Source of the DNA: Okeania sp. SIO1I7
GTDB taxonomy: Bacteria; Cyanobacteriota; Cyanobacteriia; Cyanobacteriales; Microcoleaceae
DNA length: 64,000 bases
Direction of reading: 5' to 3'
Assembly: GCA_010672585.1 (NCBI GenBank)
Contig: JAAHGF010000004.1
Location: 28,821-92,820, forward strand
The notes below the pieces were generated by a model. It was not told the origin of the DNA and made no database searches. It saw only the letters and a program-made list of their open reading frames with translations. Below, in pieces: positions 8,950-17,891 of this stretch; position 1 is the first letter of the stretch, and each line of letters opens with the position of its first letter. The position numbers were made by a program, and so were the translations under genes.

Positions 8950-9122
8950 ATTGTTTCTCTCTGTGGTTGTTGAAAAAATGGGGGTATAAGTAGTAATACA
9001 GTCTAGCATTTGATGGGAATTTTATGACCTAATCTTTGTTTCGATTGCTATAATAGATAAATGTACAATCTAATGAGCAAAGTAAATATTTACTTTCTTA
9101 AAAATTTTATGTAAGTTGCTAT

Positions 9123-9515
9123 ATGTCTAAAAATATAACTACTCATCATAATTCTAATGAGAAACCAAGTCTTAATGTGGTAAATAAAGTTACTAACTTT
9201 TTTCTTACATTAATTATTTCTGCAGCACAGCTTGTCGCTCATGGTTCTGTTACAGGGACTGCTGCATATTTCACTCAAGAAATCATAAAAGAACTCGATC
9301 AAACAAAGGAAATTATAGAGTTTGTCCAACCAAGAGTACAACAAGCAGTTACAGAAGTTGATGAAAAATTTAAACAAGTCATTGGATATTTAGACTCACT
9401 GGATAAAAACGTACTGTTGTCTAAGTCATTAGAGATGTTAGGTCTTGTTGTAGGTACTACTGGGGCAATTCATGCTCTACGTCTTGCTAAAAAGCATCTT
9501 ATTGTAGCAATTTAA
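9123..9515 (+). CDS. Hypothetical protein with hydrophobic segment and amphipathic helix
   Basis: 130 residues of unknown family. Residues 20-50 form a weakly hydrophobic stretch (NFFLTLIISAAQLVAHG), followed by a charged, probably helical region about 52-90 (EIIKELDQTKEIIEFV). A second hydrophobic, glycine-containing segment follows near 98-118 (SLEMLGLVVGTTGAIHALRL). The first ATG is used. It is transcribed away from the P450-like gene with a 174-bp spacing from that gene's preferred start, so a shared promoter region is possible. A TnpB element begins about 20 bases after its stop. Codon use looks like that of its neighbours. Function is not known. Confidence 0.6.
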   Translation: MSKNITTHHNSNEKPSLNVVNKVTNFFLTLIISAAQLVAHGSVTGTAAYFTQEIIKELDQTKEIIEFVQPRVQQAVTEVDEKFKQVIGYLDSLDKNVLLSKSLEMLGLVVGTTGAIHALRLAKKHLIVAI

Positions 9516-9535
9516 CAAGTTAATTACCTAAATAA

Positions 9536-11085
9536 CACGGGAGCATAAAAGCCATCGTCTTTTAAGCGATGGATGAAAGGCGAGTCATCGGATTTTAATC
9601 CGATGTATTTTATTTGACCGAAAAGCAAGGTTAAAAGCCCTCATGTGTTAACCGGGTGATGAAAACAACGGAGTCGTTTAGACTAGACAACTAAAGTAGT
9701 CCTGTACTATAATTACTCAGGGGTAAGCCATCCAACCCTCATTTCAAATGTATTCTTGTCAGCAAGTTTTAGTAGGTAAAAATCCCGAACTAATTGCTAT
9801 TTTAACATTCTTATGTGAACAGTCTCACAAGCTCACTAACATGGGAATATATTATGGTAGACAATTATATTTTAAGTCTCAAAAAGGCATTGGCAAATAT
9901 GACTTAGAAAAGGTATACAAAAAGAACAATCACTATAAAGTTCTACATTCTCAAGCAGCACAACAAATATTGAGAACTGTAGCTGAATCATTTCGCTCTT
10001 ATTATGGTCTAATAAAAGCCTATAGTTCAGGAAAAATCTCAGACAGACCAAAGATTCCTAACTATAGAAAAAAAGGGGGAATGGCTACAGTTAGTTACCC
10101 TTCTCAAGCATTAAAACTTAAAGGTAATCTTCTTAGAGTACCATTAGGCAATACCTGTAAACGCTGGTTTGGAATAGATAGCTTTTTAATTCCCATGCCT
10201 AGTAATCTAGAATTTTCTACTCTCAAAGAACTGAGAATATTACCGAGAAACAAATGTTTTTATTGGGAATTTATCTATGAAAAAGAAGAAGTAGTTAAAC
10301 CTCAATTAAATCAAGACAATGTATTAGGAATTGACCATGGTGTAAATAATTGGTTAACCTGTGTATCGAATGTGGGTACGAGCTTGATAGTAGATGGTAA
10401 ACATCTCAAATCAATGAATCGTTGGTACAACAAACAAGTATCAACCATTAAAGAAAATCAACCGACTGGATTTTGGTCAAATAGGCTAGCTGCAATTACA
10501 GAAAAGCGTAACCGTCAAATCCGTGATGGTATCAATAAAGCAGCCAGAATAGTAATTAATCATTGTTTAGAAAATTATATTGGTACAATTGTTTTGGGTT
10601 GGAATAAAGGTCAGAAAAATCAAATAGAATTAGGAAAGAAAAATAATTCAGAATTTGTACCAATTCCTACAGCTAGACTCAAAGAAAGAATAGCTCAGTT
10701 ATGCTCTGAATATGGGATTCTATTTATAGAAACAGAAGAAAGTTATACAAGTGTTGCTTCATTTTTAGATGGTGACAATCTACCTAATTATGGTGAGAAA
10801 CCCAATGATTGGAAACCATTAGGAAAGAGAATAAAGCGTGGTTTGTATAGAAGTAGTAATAATTGCTTGATTAATGCAGACTGTAATGGGGCTGCAAATA
10901 TTATTAGAAAAGTAAGCAGAAAGCTAAGTTTAGACTTAAGCCGACTGTGTAGGGGCACTTTGACTTGTCCCCAGAGAGTATATCTTTGGTCAGCTAAGAA
11001 GAAACAGAGCAACATGGATTTATCCTGTTGCGTAGTATCTGCTTAGAATCCCCGTGACTTGAGTCCGGGGAGTAGTCAATCGGAA
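9536..11085 (+). mobile_element. IS200/IS605-type element with tnpB only
   Basis: The left end carries the hairpin CCATCGTCTTTTAAGCGATGG (about 9553-9573) and a second one, ATCGGATTTTAATCCGAT (about 9587-9604). The right end, just after the tnpB stop, carries AATCCCCGTGACTTGAGT followed by CCGGGGAGTAGTCAAT. Subterminal hairpins with no terminal inverted repeat or target duplication are the IS605 pattern. No tnpA is present, so movement would need a TnpA supplied in trans. A left-end remnant of the same family lies at 59222-59364. Exact boundaries are approximate. Confidence 0.65.
9748..11046 (+). CDS. tnpB: TnpB-family RNA-guided nuclease homologue (zinc-finger-less, divergent)
   Basis: A 432-residue OrfB/TnpB protein. 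The RuvC-I aspartate is D196 in GIDHGVNN, and the RuvC-III aspartate is D378 in INADCNGAANI. The usual RuvC-II glutamate after the beta strand is missing: that position reads IVLGWNKGQ (281-289). Glutamates occur instead at FIETEESYTS (327-336), so the catalytic glutamate may have moved there. The C-terminal CxxC...CxxC zinc ribbon seen in the other TnpB of this window is absent. TnpB proteins use an RNA from the element right end to cleave the donor joint and help retain the element. Whether this copy is active is unknown. Confidence 0.85.
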   Translation: MYSCQQVLVGKNPELIAILTFLCEQSHKLTNMGIYYGRQLYFKSQKGIGKYDLEKVYKKNNHYKVLHSQAAQQILRTVAESFRSYYGLIKAYSSGKISDRPKIPNYRKKGGMATVSYPSQALKLKGNLLRVPLGNTCKRWFGIDSFLIPMPSNLEFSTLKELRILPRNKCFYWEFIYEKEEVVKPQLNQDNVLGIDHGVNNWLTCVSNVGTSLIVDGKHLKSMNRWYNKQVSTIKENQPTGFWSNRLAAITEKRNRQIRDGINKAARIVINHCLENYIGTIVLGWNKGQKNQIELGKKNNSEFVPIPTARLKERIAQLCSEYGILFIETEESYTSVASFLDGDNLPNYGEKPNDWKPLGKRIKRGLYRSSNNCLINADCNGAANIIRKVSRKLSLDLSRLCRGTLTCPQRVYLWSAKKKQSNMDLSCCVVSA

Positions 11086-11097
11086 CGGACTTTTTGG

Positions 11098-11387
11098 CAA
11101 CCCACCATTGAACTAGCTCGCATATTCGATTTGTATTCAAATGATGGGGAGTGTCAAACTGAAGCTGATTCAGGTACTTCTCCCGGAACATCTTTTGAAT
11201 CTCAAACAGGTCAAAATATTTATAATTTTACGAGGGACTAAGGCAATTTATCCAAAAAATTGAGGGCAATCCTGAATTCACTAATATTGAAACTGTTGAA
11301 GGTGATATTCGCAATTATTCGGGCGATCATAATGAATACCATAACAGTAGGATTGCTAGGCGCGATTACTATGAGGAAAAAAAGTAA
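11098..11387 (+). pseudogene. Frameshifted small gene next to the TnpB element
   Basis: Immediately right of the IS end there is protein-like sequence in two frames. The first part ends SQTGQNIYNFTRD followed by TAA. One base out of phase it continues RQFIQKIEGNPEFTNIETV and DIRNYSGDHNEYHNSRI, ending RRDYYEEKK and stop at 11385-11387. Together they read as one small protein of under 100 residues broken by a frameshift, and its start was probably lost when the IS inserted. I do not recognise a family with confidence. Confidence 0.4.
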
Positions 11388-11497
11388 TTAATATCTATAA
11401 TCTTTCCACAATCGTATCTTCTCATGTTACTAAACCTTTCCATAAAGAACAGATTAGTAGAGATAAAATAGATATAGATTATGATTATGTACAAAAT

Positions 11498-12394
11498 GTG
11501 CTTATCTCAGAGATTATAGATTTGCCATATGAAGCGTCTTTTTATTTTTGGCGGTCTGAGGGGAAGAACATTAAAAAGCTTTTAGATATATCACATTCAA
11601 TATTGAAAGATGAAAAAAATAACAAAGGGTTATTAAATATAGAATATTACTACGCGTTGTACTTTTTACAAGAAGGTTGTTATAAAAAAGCACGAAGACA
11701 TTTAGAAACCTTTGTTAAAAATATAGATAATTCTAATCCTATTTTTCAAATTGCTGCTGTTCACTATGGAAAATCCCTTTTTTATTTAAAAGAGTATCAA
11801 CAATCTCTTGATATATGGAATAATGTCAAGCAGGAAATAAACAATACTATTCTACCTAGAGATATTTTAGACTATCATAATGCTTCTATCGTTTGGAGAG
11901 AATATTTAGTGAATAGTTCAGGTTTGCTAGGTATATCTGAATCTAAAATAGATTATGAATATCTTCTTGATAATGCTGCGAAAGTTGGGTCAGATCAGAT
12001 GAAAAGTGTATGGTTTGCATCAGGGTATTCAAAATATCTAAATAATGATTTTGAAAGTTGCTTAAATTATGTCTGTATTTTAAAAAATGAACTTAAAAAT
12101 AATTTTAGGCAACCGATGTTTATGGCAGCTGCCTTGCTTTTAGAAGCAAGAACTTTAATGGAACTTGGTCGAAATAATAAGAAACAAGGATTAGTTATTA
12201 TAGAAAGCTTGAATAGACTTAATCTTAACTGGAATTCACAACTATTTATGAATCATATTTCAAAACGTGATTATATTGCTCAGTTTAAGCATATTCAAAC
12301 AGGTAATACATACAAAGATATAGTCAGCGAATCAAAAGAATATATGAAAAATAACCATGATTTTCTATATATATCAAATCACTTGAGAGGTTAG
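11498..12394 (+). CDS. Helical-repeat (TPR-like) protein, start uncertain
   Basis: 298 residues in the annotated form beginning at GTG 11498, mostly helical, with paired helices such as YYYALYFLQEGCYKKARRHL and AAVHYGKSLFYLKEYQQSL that resemble degenerate TPRs (about residues 45-110), and another pair near 165-200. In-frame coding-like sequence continues upstream (INIYNLSTIVSSHVTKPFHK...) to a stop at 11372-11374 without an ATG, so the protein may be longer or may have lost its original 5' end. It follows the frameshifted gene at 11098-11387. It may have formed a two-gene unit with it, or even one reading frame, before the TnpB element arrived. TPR-like proteins usually mediate protein contacts. 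No partner can be named. Confidence 0.55.
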   Translation: MLISEIIDLPYEASFYFWRSEGKNIKKLLDISHSILKDEKNNKGLLNIEYYYALYFLQEGCYKKARRHLETFVKNIDNSNPIFQIAAVHYGKSLFYLKEYQQSLDIWNNVKQEINNTILPRDILDYHNASIVWREYLVNSSGLLGISESKIDYEYLLDNAAKVGSDQMKSVWFASGYSKYLNNDFESCLNYVCILKNELKNNFRQPMFMAAALLLEARTLMELGRNNKKQGLVIIESLNRLNLNWNSQLFMNHISKRDYIAQFKHIQTGNTYKDIVSESKEYMKNNHDFLYISNHLRG

Positions 12395-12456
12395 ACAACT
12401 AAACTTTCTCTTCTTCTTCCCTCTTCCTTCTTCCTTCTTCTTTCTTCCTTCTTTAC

Positions 12457-14409
12457 TCAAATCCCACTCCACTCTCTTAAAATTGGTAAAACAAAAGTAA
12501 TAGGCGCTCTTTCTTCTACTTGTACTCGTGTTGTTGTGGTTGTACCAGCAGTTAATTTTTGTTGGGGTCCTTTTGAAGAAGACCATTGATAACCACTAAA
12601 GGTATTTGGGTCTAATTTGAGTTGAGCGATCGCTTCAATTTTTCCCCCACTTTCGCCGATAATATTTTCTACTATTTCGGGATTTCCTACTACAAAGTTT
12701 GCACCTTCTTTTGTGACAGGAAAATCAGATATAGAAATAATTTTGCCGATAATTCCACCAAATCTTTCCCGTTTTACAGTATCGGGAGTTATTAAAATTT
12801 CCATCTCTGGTGTGATGCGTTTGCCATCTGAAACAGCAAAATAACTGACTAATTGTAGTTCTCCTGATTTTCCTTTGATATTAATTTTACCCAGAGTGGT
12901 ACCTGGATTGACAAATTGTCCGAGAGTAGTTTGAATTTCCAAAATACATCCATCTACAGGACTAAGAATTTTGCTATTATCAGCAATTTGTTTTTCTAAT
13001 TGAGCAATTTCTCGTTTGACTTCTTCTATTTGATTTTTGCGTGTATTAACTGCTTCTAAATTTTCTTGCTCTAAACGTTTTCTCTGAGTATCTAAATCTT
13101 GTAAATCTGCTTTTATTTGAGTTATGGTATTCTGATTTTCTAAAAATTTTTGCTTTGTTTCTGTTTCTCGCAGTTTTAGTTCTTGTAATTCAGCTTTAAT
13201 TTCATTAATTTTGTTGATATTCTCTAAAAATTGTTCGTCAGTTTCGGTGATTTGTAAATCTAATCCTTGAATTTGGGTTTCAATTTCTCTAATAGTATTG
13301 AGGTTGTCTAAATATTGTTGATTAACTTCTGCTTCCTGCACTTTTAATTCTGCTAATTCAGTCTCAATTTCTTTGATATTGTTCAGGTTTTGTGCATATT
13401 TTTCTATAGCTTCTGTTCGCTCTACTTCTAGTTGTTTTAGCTCTGCTTCTATTTCTGTAATATTTTGCAGATTTTGTTGATATTCTTGTTTGCTTTGCAG
13501 TAGAGTATCTTCAGAAATTCCTCCCTCTTCATACAATTCTTGACGTTTTTCTAGTCTCTCTTCAAAAGTAGGAGCTAACTCTCGTGCATCTTGTAAACGT
13601 TGCAGTAGACTTTCTCGTTTTTGTTGCAATGCTACTTCATTTTGATTCAGCAAAATAGGGGTTAAAGCTTTGGTATTTTCTAACCTTTGTTCCAGGGCAA
13701 CTTTTTGTTCGGTGAGTGCTGCTAGTTGTTTTTCTTGTAGCTCAGGAGTTAGTGCTTTAGCATCTTGTAAACGCTGTTGTAAGCTAGTTTTTTGTTTGGC
13801 GATCGCTTCTAATTTTTTCTCTTTTAATGCGGGAGTTACTGTTTCTAGGTCTGACAAACGTTTTTCTAAACTCTGACGTTGTTCTCGGATGGCATTTAAA
13901 GTATCATTTTGCAGTATTGGCGCTATTGCTTGAGTATCTTTCAAGCGTTGTTCTAAACTGTTTTTTTTCCCTTCCAAAGCTTCTATTTCGAGTTGAGTTC
14001 GTTGATTTTGTAGTTGTTGGGTATTTTGAGCTTGAGATTCTAATTGAGTTAGTTTATTCTGTTGTAATTCTAGTTGTTTTTTAAGCTGAGATGGATCGAT
14101 AGTTGCCAGTACATAATTTTTTTTTATGCACTGCCCATCTCGTATATTTAAAGATTGTAATCTACCAGCGATCGCTGACTGAAATTCTATTACTTGTCGG
14201 GGGCGAATTAATACTCCTTTTCCACTAATAGTAATAGGTATTTTGCCGAAAATACTCCATAATAAACCCAGAATTACTAGACTGCCTAATGTTGCTAAAG
14301 GTAGCCAATCTTTGAGAGTAACTACTTGCATTAATTGGTCTAATCGTTCTGGGGAAGAAAGCCGTTCTAAAGATTCTTTGCGGAATATACGGCGCTGTTT
14401 TTCAGACAT
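12457..14409 (-). CDS. HlyD-type membrane fusion protein with very long coiled coil (NHLM secretion type)
   Basis: 650 residues. The N-terminus IFRKESLERLSSPERLDQLM followed by a single membrane helix (about 36-54) is typical of the NHLM-type peptide secretion adaptors. A lipoyl/barrel-sandwich half follows at about 60-110 (GRLQSLNIRDGQCIKKNYVLATID), and its partner half lies near 485-520 (ILSPVDGCILEIQTTLGQFV). Between them is an unusually long coiled coil (about 115-480) built from two kinds of internal repeat: about 31-residue units containing EQRLKDTQALTP-like text, then about 27-residue units containing NLNNIKEIETELAELK. The expected partner ABC transporter is not adjacent. The adaptor would span the periplasm and dock to an outer-membrane channel. 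Confidence 0.8.
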   Translation of the reverse strand: MSEKQRRIFRKESLERLSSPERLDQLMQVVTLKDWLPLATLGSLVILGLLWSIFGKIPITISGKGVLIRPRQVIEFQSAIAGRLQSLNIRDGQCIKKNYVLATIDPSQLKKQLELQQNKLTQLESQAQNTQQLQNQRTQLEIEALEGKKNSLEQRLKDTQAIAPILQNDTLNAIREQRQSLEKRLSDLETVTPALKEKKLEAIAKQKTSLQQRLQDAKALTPELQEKQLAALTEQKVALEQRLENTKALTPILLNQNEVALQQKRESLLQRLQDARELAPTFEERLEKRQELYEEGGISEDTLLQSKQEYQQNLQNITEIEAELKQLEVERTEAIEKYAQNLNNIKEIETELAELKVQEAEVNQQYLDNLNTIREIETQIQGLDLQITETDEQFLENINKINEIKAELQELKLRETETKQKFLENQNTITQIKADLQDLDTQRKRLEQENLEAVNTRKNQIEEVKREIAQLEKQIADNSKILSPVDGCILEIQTTLGQFVNPGTTLGKINIKGKSGELQLVSYFAVSDGKRITPEMEILITPDTVKRERFGGIIGKIISISDFPVTKEGANFVVGNPEIVENIIGESGGKIEAIAQLKLDPNTFSGYQWSSSKGPQQKLTAGTTTTTRVQVEERAPITFVLPILREWSGI

Positions 14410-14510
14410 TAATAACTGTATATGAACTTCCCATAACTTTTTTTTACATTAGCTTGTACCAACGATAAAATAAATAATATTATCAATAATTTGAGTGAAG
14501 TAAAAACTTT

Positions 14511-14716
14511 ACCGAATAATTAACTAATTAATAATTAAATAATTCGCGCCTTGAAGCCGACCCTTTTAAGGAGAAAAAAGCGGTCGAGAGATGGCTAGGT
14601 CTCCTCGCCATATCCAATCGACCAAGAGAAGAAATAATATTTCCTTATATTCAATCAAGAGCGGTTTTAACCAGAGGTAATTATCAATTATCTATTATCA
14701 ATTATCCATTAATGAA
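14511..14716 (+). repeat. Repeat family A, copy 3, carrying the REP hairpin
   Basis: Begins ACCGAATAATTAACTAATTA and ends ATTATCCATTAATGAAC. At 14582-14623 it contains the REP-type hairpin with arms GGTCGAGAGATGGC and, on the other side, CGCCATATCCAATCGACC. The same hairpin recurs at 25205-25246, 29624-29665, 45885-45949 and 54575-54616, usually inside family A copies. Confidence 0.65.
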
Positions 14717-15148
14717 CCATGATGTCTATTTGACTAAAAATAAAGTCTAATCCATTCCTTTGAATACCATTGATTTATGAAATTGCACTTAAGAAAAGAT
14801 GATAATTATTACAGCGCTTCCCGTTGCCCGTGAGGTACACCCCAAAGCTAGCAAGATGCCCGCACTACAATATTTTCATCATTTACCCTGTACCTCATTT
14901 ACCCGAAATATGCTGTAATTATTAATTATTAATTATTAATTATTAATTATTAATTATTGAACCCTACTGTGGTCTACCGAGATGAAAACTGCTATAAGTG
15001 GTGCATCGTTACAAAGAAAAAGTATAATACCAAGGATGAAAAAAAATGCTTTTCTTAGGTAAAATTTCAATCATTAAGTAATCAACACAGGTGGAATAAT
15101 CTTTTTGATAATTATTAGCCACCTAATGTGTTAATTATTTATATTTTT
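14717..15148. other. Intergenic, no gene seen
   Basis: AT-rich sequence upstream of the secretion adaptor gene. A heptamer run of the TTAATTA type lies at about 14920-14958. No reading frame here looks like protein. Confidence 0.5.
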
Positions 15149-15275
15149 ACCGAAAAATTGTGGTTTAAAGCCTCCCCTTTTAAGGGGATAATAAATAAAA
15201 ATTTTCTTTTGAGTCAATCCTCTTCTTTTCAAGGAGAGGTAATTATTCATTATTCATTATTCATTATTCATTATT
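15149..15275 (+). repeat. Repeat family A, copy 4
   Basis: ACCGAAAAATTGTGGTTTAA at the left, a small hairpin (CCTCCCCTTTTAAGGGGA), the shared GTCAATCCTCTTCTTTTC, then a TATTCAT heptamer array, a sequence variant of the usual TTAATTA array. Confidence 0.6.
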
Positions 15276-15310
15276 GAATACGACCTACAGACGTTGCATA
15301 CAACTTTCTT

Positions 15311-15538
15311 ACCGAAAAATTAAGGTATAAAGCCTCTCCATTCATGGATAAAAAAGTGGAGTTTCCCGTAGACTGGGATGGCGATCTTCGGAGCGGCTCT
15401 GATAAGAGCAGGTCTCCTCGCCATATCCAATCTACCAAGAGAAGAAAAAAAAATCCTTTTAGCCAATCCTTCTATTACAGAAAAGGTAATTATTAATTAT
15501 TAATTATTAATTATTAATTATTAATTATTAATTGTTAA
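15311..15538 (+). repeat. Repeat family A, copy 5
   Basis: ACCGAAAAATTAAGGTATAA at the left, an interior hairpin region with GGGATGGCGAT and CTCGCCATATCCAATC, then seven or so TTAATTA heptamers ending AATTGTTAATA. It stops about 33 bases from the stop codon of the LRAT-type gene, which converges on it. Confidence 0.65.
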
Positions 15539-15571
15539 TACATCTTATGATGGAGTTTTAATTAAAGAAAA

Positions 15572-16258
15572 TCAACTTTTACCAATTAAATCTTGGCTTC
15601 TTAAAAGTGTTTCTGTCATGGTTGCCAATTTCTGCAAACTAGCTTCTAATTCATCAGCACGTTGTTGATGTTTTTGCTTACGCATTAGGGCGGCACGAGC
15701 TAAATCTTCCCGGTCTTGTTTCATCGCCGCCACTGCTACTTTTTGCCAGGTATTTATTTCCTGTTTAAGTTGTTTATATTCTGGTTGAATATTTTCCCAA
15801 GCTATTTTTATGTCTGCTAAAGCTTTGTTGACTAATTTAGCAGTATCTAAGTCAGTTTTTACTCCCAAAATTGCTTGCTTAATTGGTTCTGATATTTGCT
15901 CAACATTAATGTGATAAAGCAGAGGAATAAAGTTTTTTACCTGTTGACTGTGACTAACTCCAGTTATGCACCAAGTAGCAAAATGTTCGCAATTATTAAA
16001 AACAATATTATATTTTCTTTCTCCTAATCTACTTTCTGCTCTTTGAATGACTGTATCAGCAATATAACGAACTGGGTAACGTTTCACATAAACTTTTCTT
16101 CTATCAGTAAAATATTCTTTAGAAGTTCTTTCAATAGTTTCTTTACCTTTGCGATAATGAATAACTGTTCCATCACCACAGTCAATGCCATGATGTTCAT
16201 AAACACCATCTATATTTAGAAACTCTCTAAGAGTATATATTTGTTCTCCTCTTGCCAT
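15572..16258 (-). CDS. LRAT-type (NlpC/P60-like) thiol hydrolase or acyltransferase fused to a PspA-like tail
   Basis: 228 residues in two parts. Residues 1-110 match the lecithin:retinol acyltransferase fold: a histidine region YEHHGIDCGDGTVIHY (20-35) and a cysteine motif FNNCEHFATWCITG (87-100) with probable nucleophile C90. Residues about 160-215, WQKVAVAAMKQDREDLARAA followed by LMRKQKHQQ, resemble the PspA/Vipp1 coiled-coil hairpin (EDLAREAL.RK). LRAT enzymes use a cysteine to move acyl groups on lipids, and PspA/Vipp1 helices bind stressed membranes, so a membrane-targeted lipid-modifying enzyme is a reasonable inference. No signal peptide is visible. The gene is monocistronic and flanked by family A repeats on both sides. 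Confidence 0.7.
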   Translation of the reverse strand: MARGEQIYTLREFLNIDGVYEHHGIDCGDGTVIHYRKGKETIERTSKEYFTDRRKVYVKRYPVRYIADTVIQRAESRLGERKYNIVFNNCEHFATWCITGVSHSQQVKNFIPLLYHINVEQISEPIKQAILGVKTDLDTAKLVNKALADIKIAWENIQPEYKQLKQEINTWQKVAVAAMKQDREDLARAALMRKQKHQQRADELEASLQKLATMTETLLRSQDLIGKS

Positions 16259-16366
16259 ATTTTTTCAAGTTTTACTTAATTTAACTAGCTATCAGCTATC
16301 AGCTATTAGCTATCAGCTTAAAAAGGTAGTACATAGATAATGGTATCTGTTTGCGGAGCAGTCCCT

Positions 16367-16503
16367 TAATAATTAATAATTAATAATTAATAATTAATAA
16401 TTACCTTTGCTTGAAAACGGATAGGATGGACGCGGTAGGGGAAATTAATTCATTGTTTCTCCTTTAAATAAAGGAAAGGCTTTAAACCTTAATTATTTGG
16501 TAA
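16367..16503 (-). repeat. Repeat family A, copy 6 (inverted)
   Basis: The gap between the TspO-like gene and the LRAT-type gene holds a short run of CTATCAGCTATTAGCTATCAG (16291-16318) and then this inverted family A copy: a heptamer array TTAATAATTAATAATTAATA, the interior TGTTTCTCCTTTAAATAAAG, and the end TTAATTATTTGGTAA. Confidence 0.6.
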
Positions 16504-16589
16504 AATATCCCCGACGTGCGAGCAAGTCGTTTAATTTTATGAGGGGTTGCTCATCCCTTTTCCGTTCCGGAATACTTTTTAACCTAATT

Positions 16590-17372
16590 CTATTTTAATC
16601 TGATTGAGGTAAGTTTTACACAAACTAAAATCACTAATCCTAAAGCTAAAATTCCAGCAGTTACTGCAATTACTGGCAGATCTAAATGACGAATTACAAT
16701 GGCTATAAATGCCCAAACAAATACTAAAGGATATGCTATATCTTGCTTTTGTATATTAATAATTGATGCAATAATTGCTCCAATTATCAACATAATAACT
16801 GTCCAAACTATAGCAACTTGCCCCACACTATTCCAGCCTAAATAATGTAGGGCGCTTGCTATATTCACAATTGTTGCGACACTAATCCAAGCAAAATATA
16901 TACTGATGGGATAATGAACTAACCATTTATCCTTTTTAGGCACTCTTTCATAACTAATTCCTAAATTTAGATATAGGCAAATTAAACAGCCTAAAATTCC
17001 TAACATTGCCAAAACAGAAAGAGTAAATAATTGATATTGAAATAAAAATACCCAAACAATTTGTGCCAGACTCGCACCTACCAAAAAATATCCACATCTC
17101 CGTAAAATTAGATTCTCTCTTTGTGCTGGTAATACTTGATAAATTCCAAAACTAATTAAACCTAAATAAATTAATCCCCAAATTGCAAAAGCATAACTAG
17201 CCGGAATAATCAAAACATCCTGAAATACAGTATTAGAAATTTCACCAATAGTTTGACCACCAGGAGGTGCAACATTAACATAAACATTCAGAAAAAAAGC
17301 AGCAATAATTCCTATTAAATTAGCCCACTGTCGAGTAATATCTGAGTTAAATTTGTTAGTATTAGTTTCCAT
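16590..17372 (-). CDS. TspO/MBR-like tryptophan-rich membrane protein
   Basis: 260 residues with six or seven hydrophobic helices. The N-terminal ISNTVFQDVLIIPASYAFAI and WGLIYLGLISFGIYQVLPAQ match the cyanobacterial proteins annotated as tryptophan-rich sensory protein. Later conserved aromatic positions include IYFAWISVATIVNIASAL and VFVWAFIAIVIRH. It is longer than classical TspO (about 160 residues, five helices), so it is a relative rather than a typical member. TspO proteins bind tetrapyrroles or sterols and act in stress signalling. Which ligand this form binds cannot be read from the sequence. It is transcribed alone. Confidence 0.7.
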   Translation of the reverse strand: METNTNKFNSDITRQWANLIGIIAAFFLNVYVNVAPPGGQTIGEISNTVFQDVLIIPASYAFAIWGLIYLGLISFGIYQVLPAQRENLILRRCGYFLVGASLAQIVWVFLFQYQLFTLSVLAMLGILGCLICLYLNLGISYERVPKKDKWLVHYPISIYFAWISVATIVNIASALHYLGWNSVGQVAIVWTVIMLIIGAIIASIINIQKQDIAYPLVFVWAFIAIVIRHLDLPVIAVTAGILALGLVILVCVKLTSIRLK

Positions 17373-17513
17373 AATTGTCTTTACTTTTATTAATAAATCC
17401 CATTAAGCAAAATTATAATTTAGCCCGGAAGTTGTTACCTCTACAACTCACCGGGCTACTTGTTCAAATAATTAGTTAATCTTAATCAAATTATAACATC
17501 TATATTTGTAGAA

Positions 17514-17891
17514 TTAATCTTTAATGACTTCTAGTCCACAAGCTTCTGCCAGTTGTTGTGCTATACTCTTGTATTTACGAGGTGGAGTATGAGTATCTAA
17601 GTCTAAATTAAAACCTTCTATAACACGCTGAATTAATTTTGAACGCCATATAGCTTCTATTTCATAATCAGAACTTAGACTGCCTTCAGATAAAGCTAAC
17701 CTCAATTTATCTAATATTTGAAATTGTCCCACTAAAATTGCTGCTTTAGTAACATCATTAGAATCAGTATCAAGAGCATCTAGTTGCCTACTAACTCGAT
17801 TCCATTCACTATCAATTATTTCGATCAGAACTGCAGCAAGTTTAGCATTACGTTGCTCTGTCAATATCTGAAATTCGTCGTTAGTCATCAT
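17514..17891 (-). CDS. Hypothetical protein
   Basis: 125 residues, soluble, probably all helical (ILTEQRNAKLAAVLIEIIDS, FQILDKLRLALSEG), with no cysteine pair, signal peptide or membrane segment. The frame begins ATGATG, and AGGAG lies about 7 bases upstream of the first ATG (minus strand TTTAGGAGTTAATAATG), which supports the start. I do not recognise the family. It lies 141 bases upstream of the TspO-like gene on the same strand, so co-transcription is possible but not shown. Confidence 0.6.
   Translation of the reverse strand: MMTNDEFQILTEQRNAKLAAVLIEIIDSEWNRVSRQLDALDTDSNDVTKAAILVGQFQILDKLRLALSEGSLSSDYEIEAIWRSKLIQRVIEGFNLDLDTHTPPRKYKSIAQQLAEACGLEVIKD

Noticed and set aside
16291..16318. 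Sixth copy of MITE family B
   Set aside because: Only the CTATCAGCTATTAGC-like run is present; no GTAAGCATTCAG end or 8-bp flanks.
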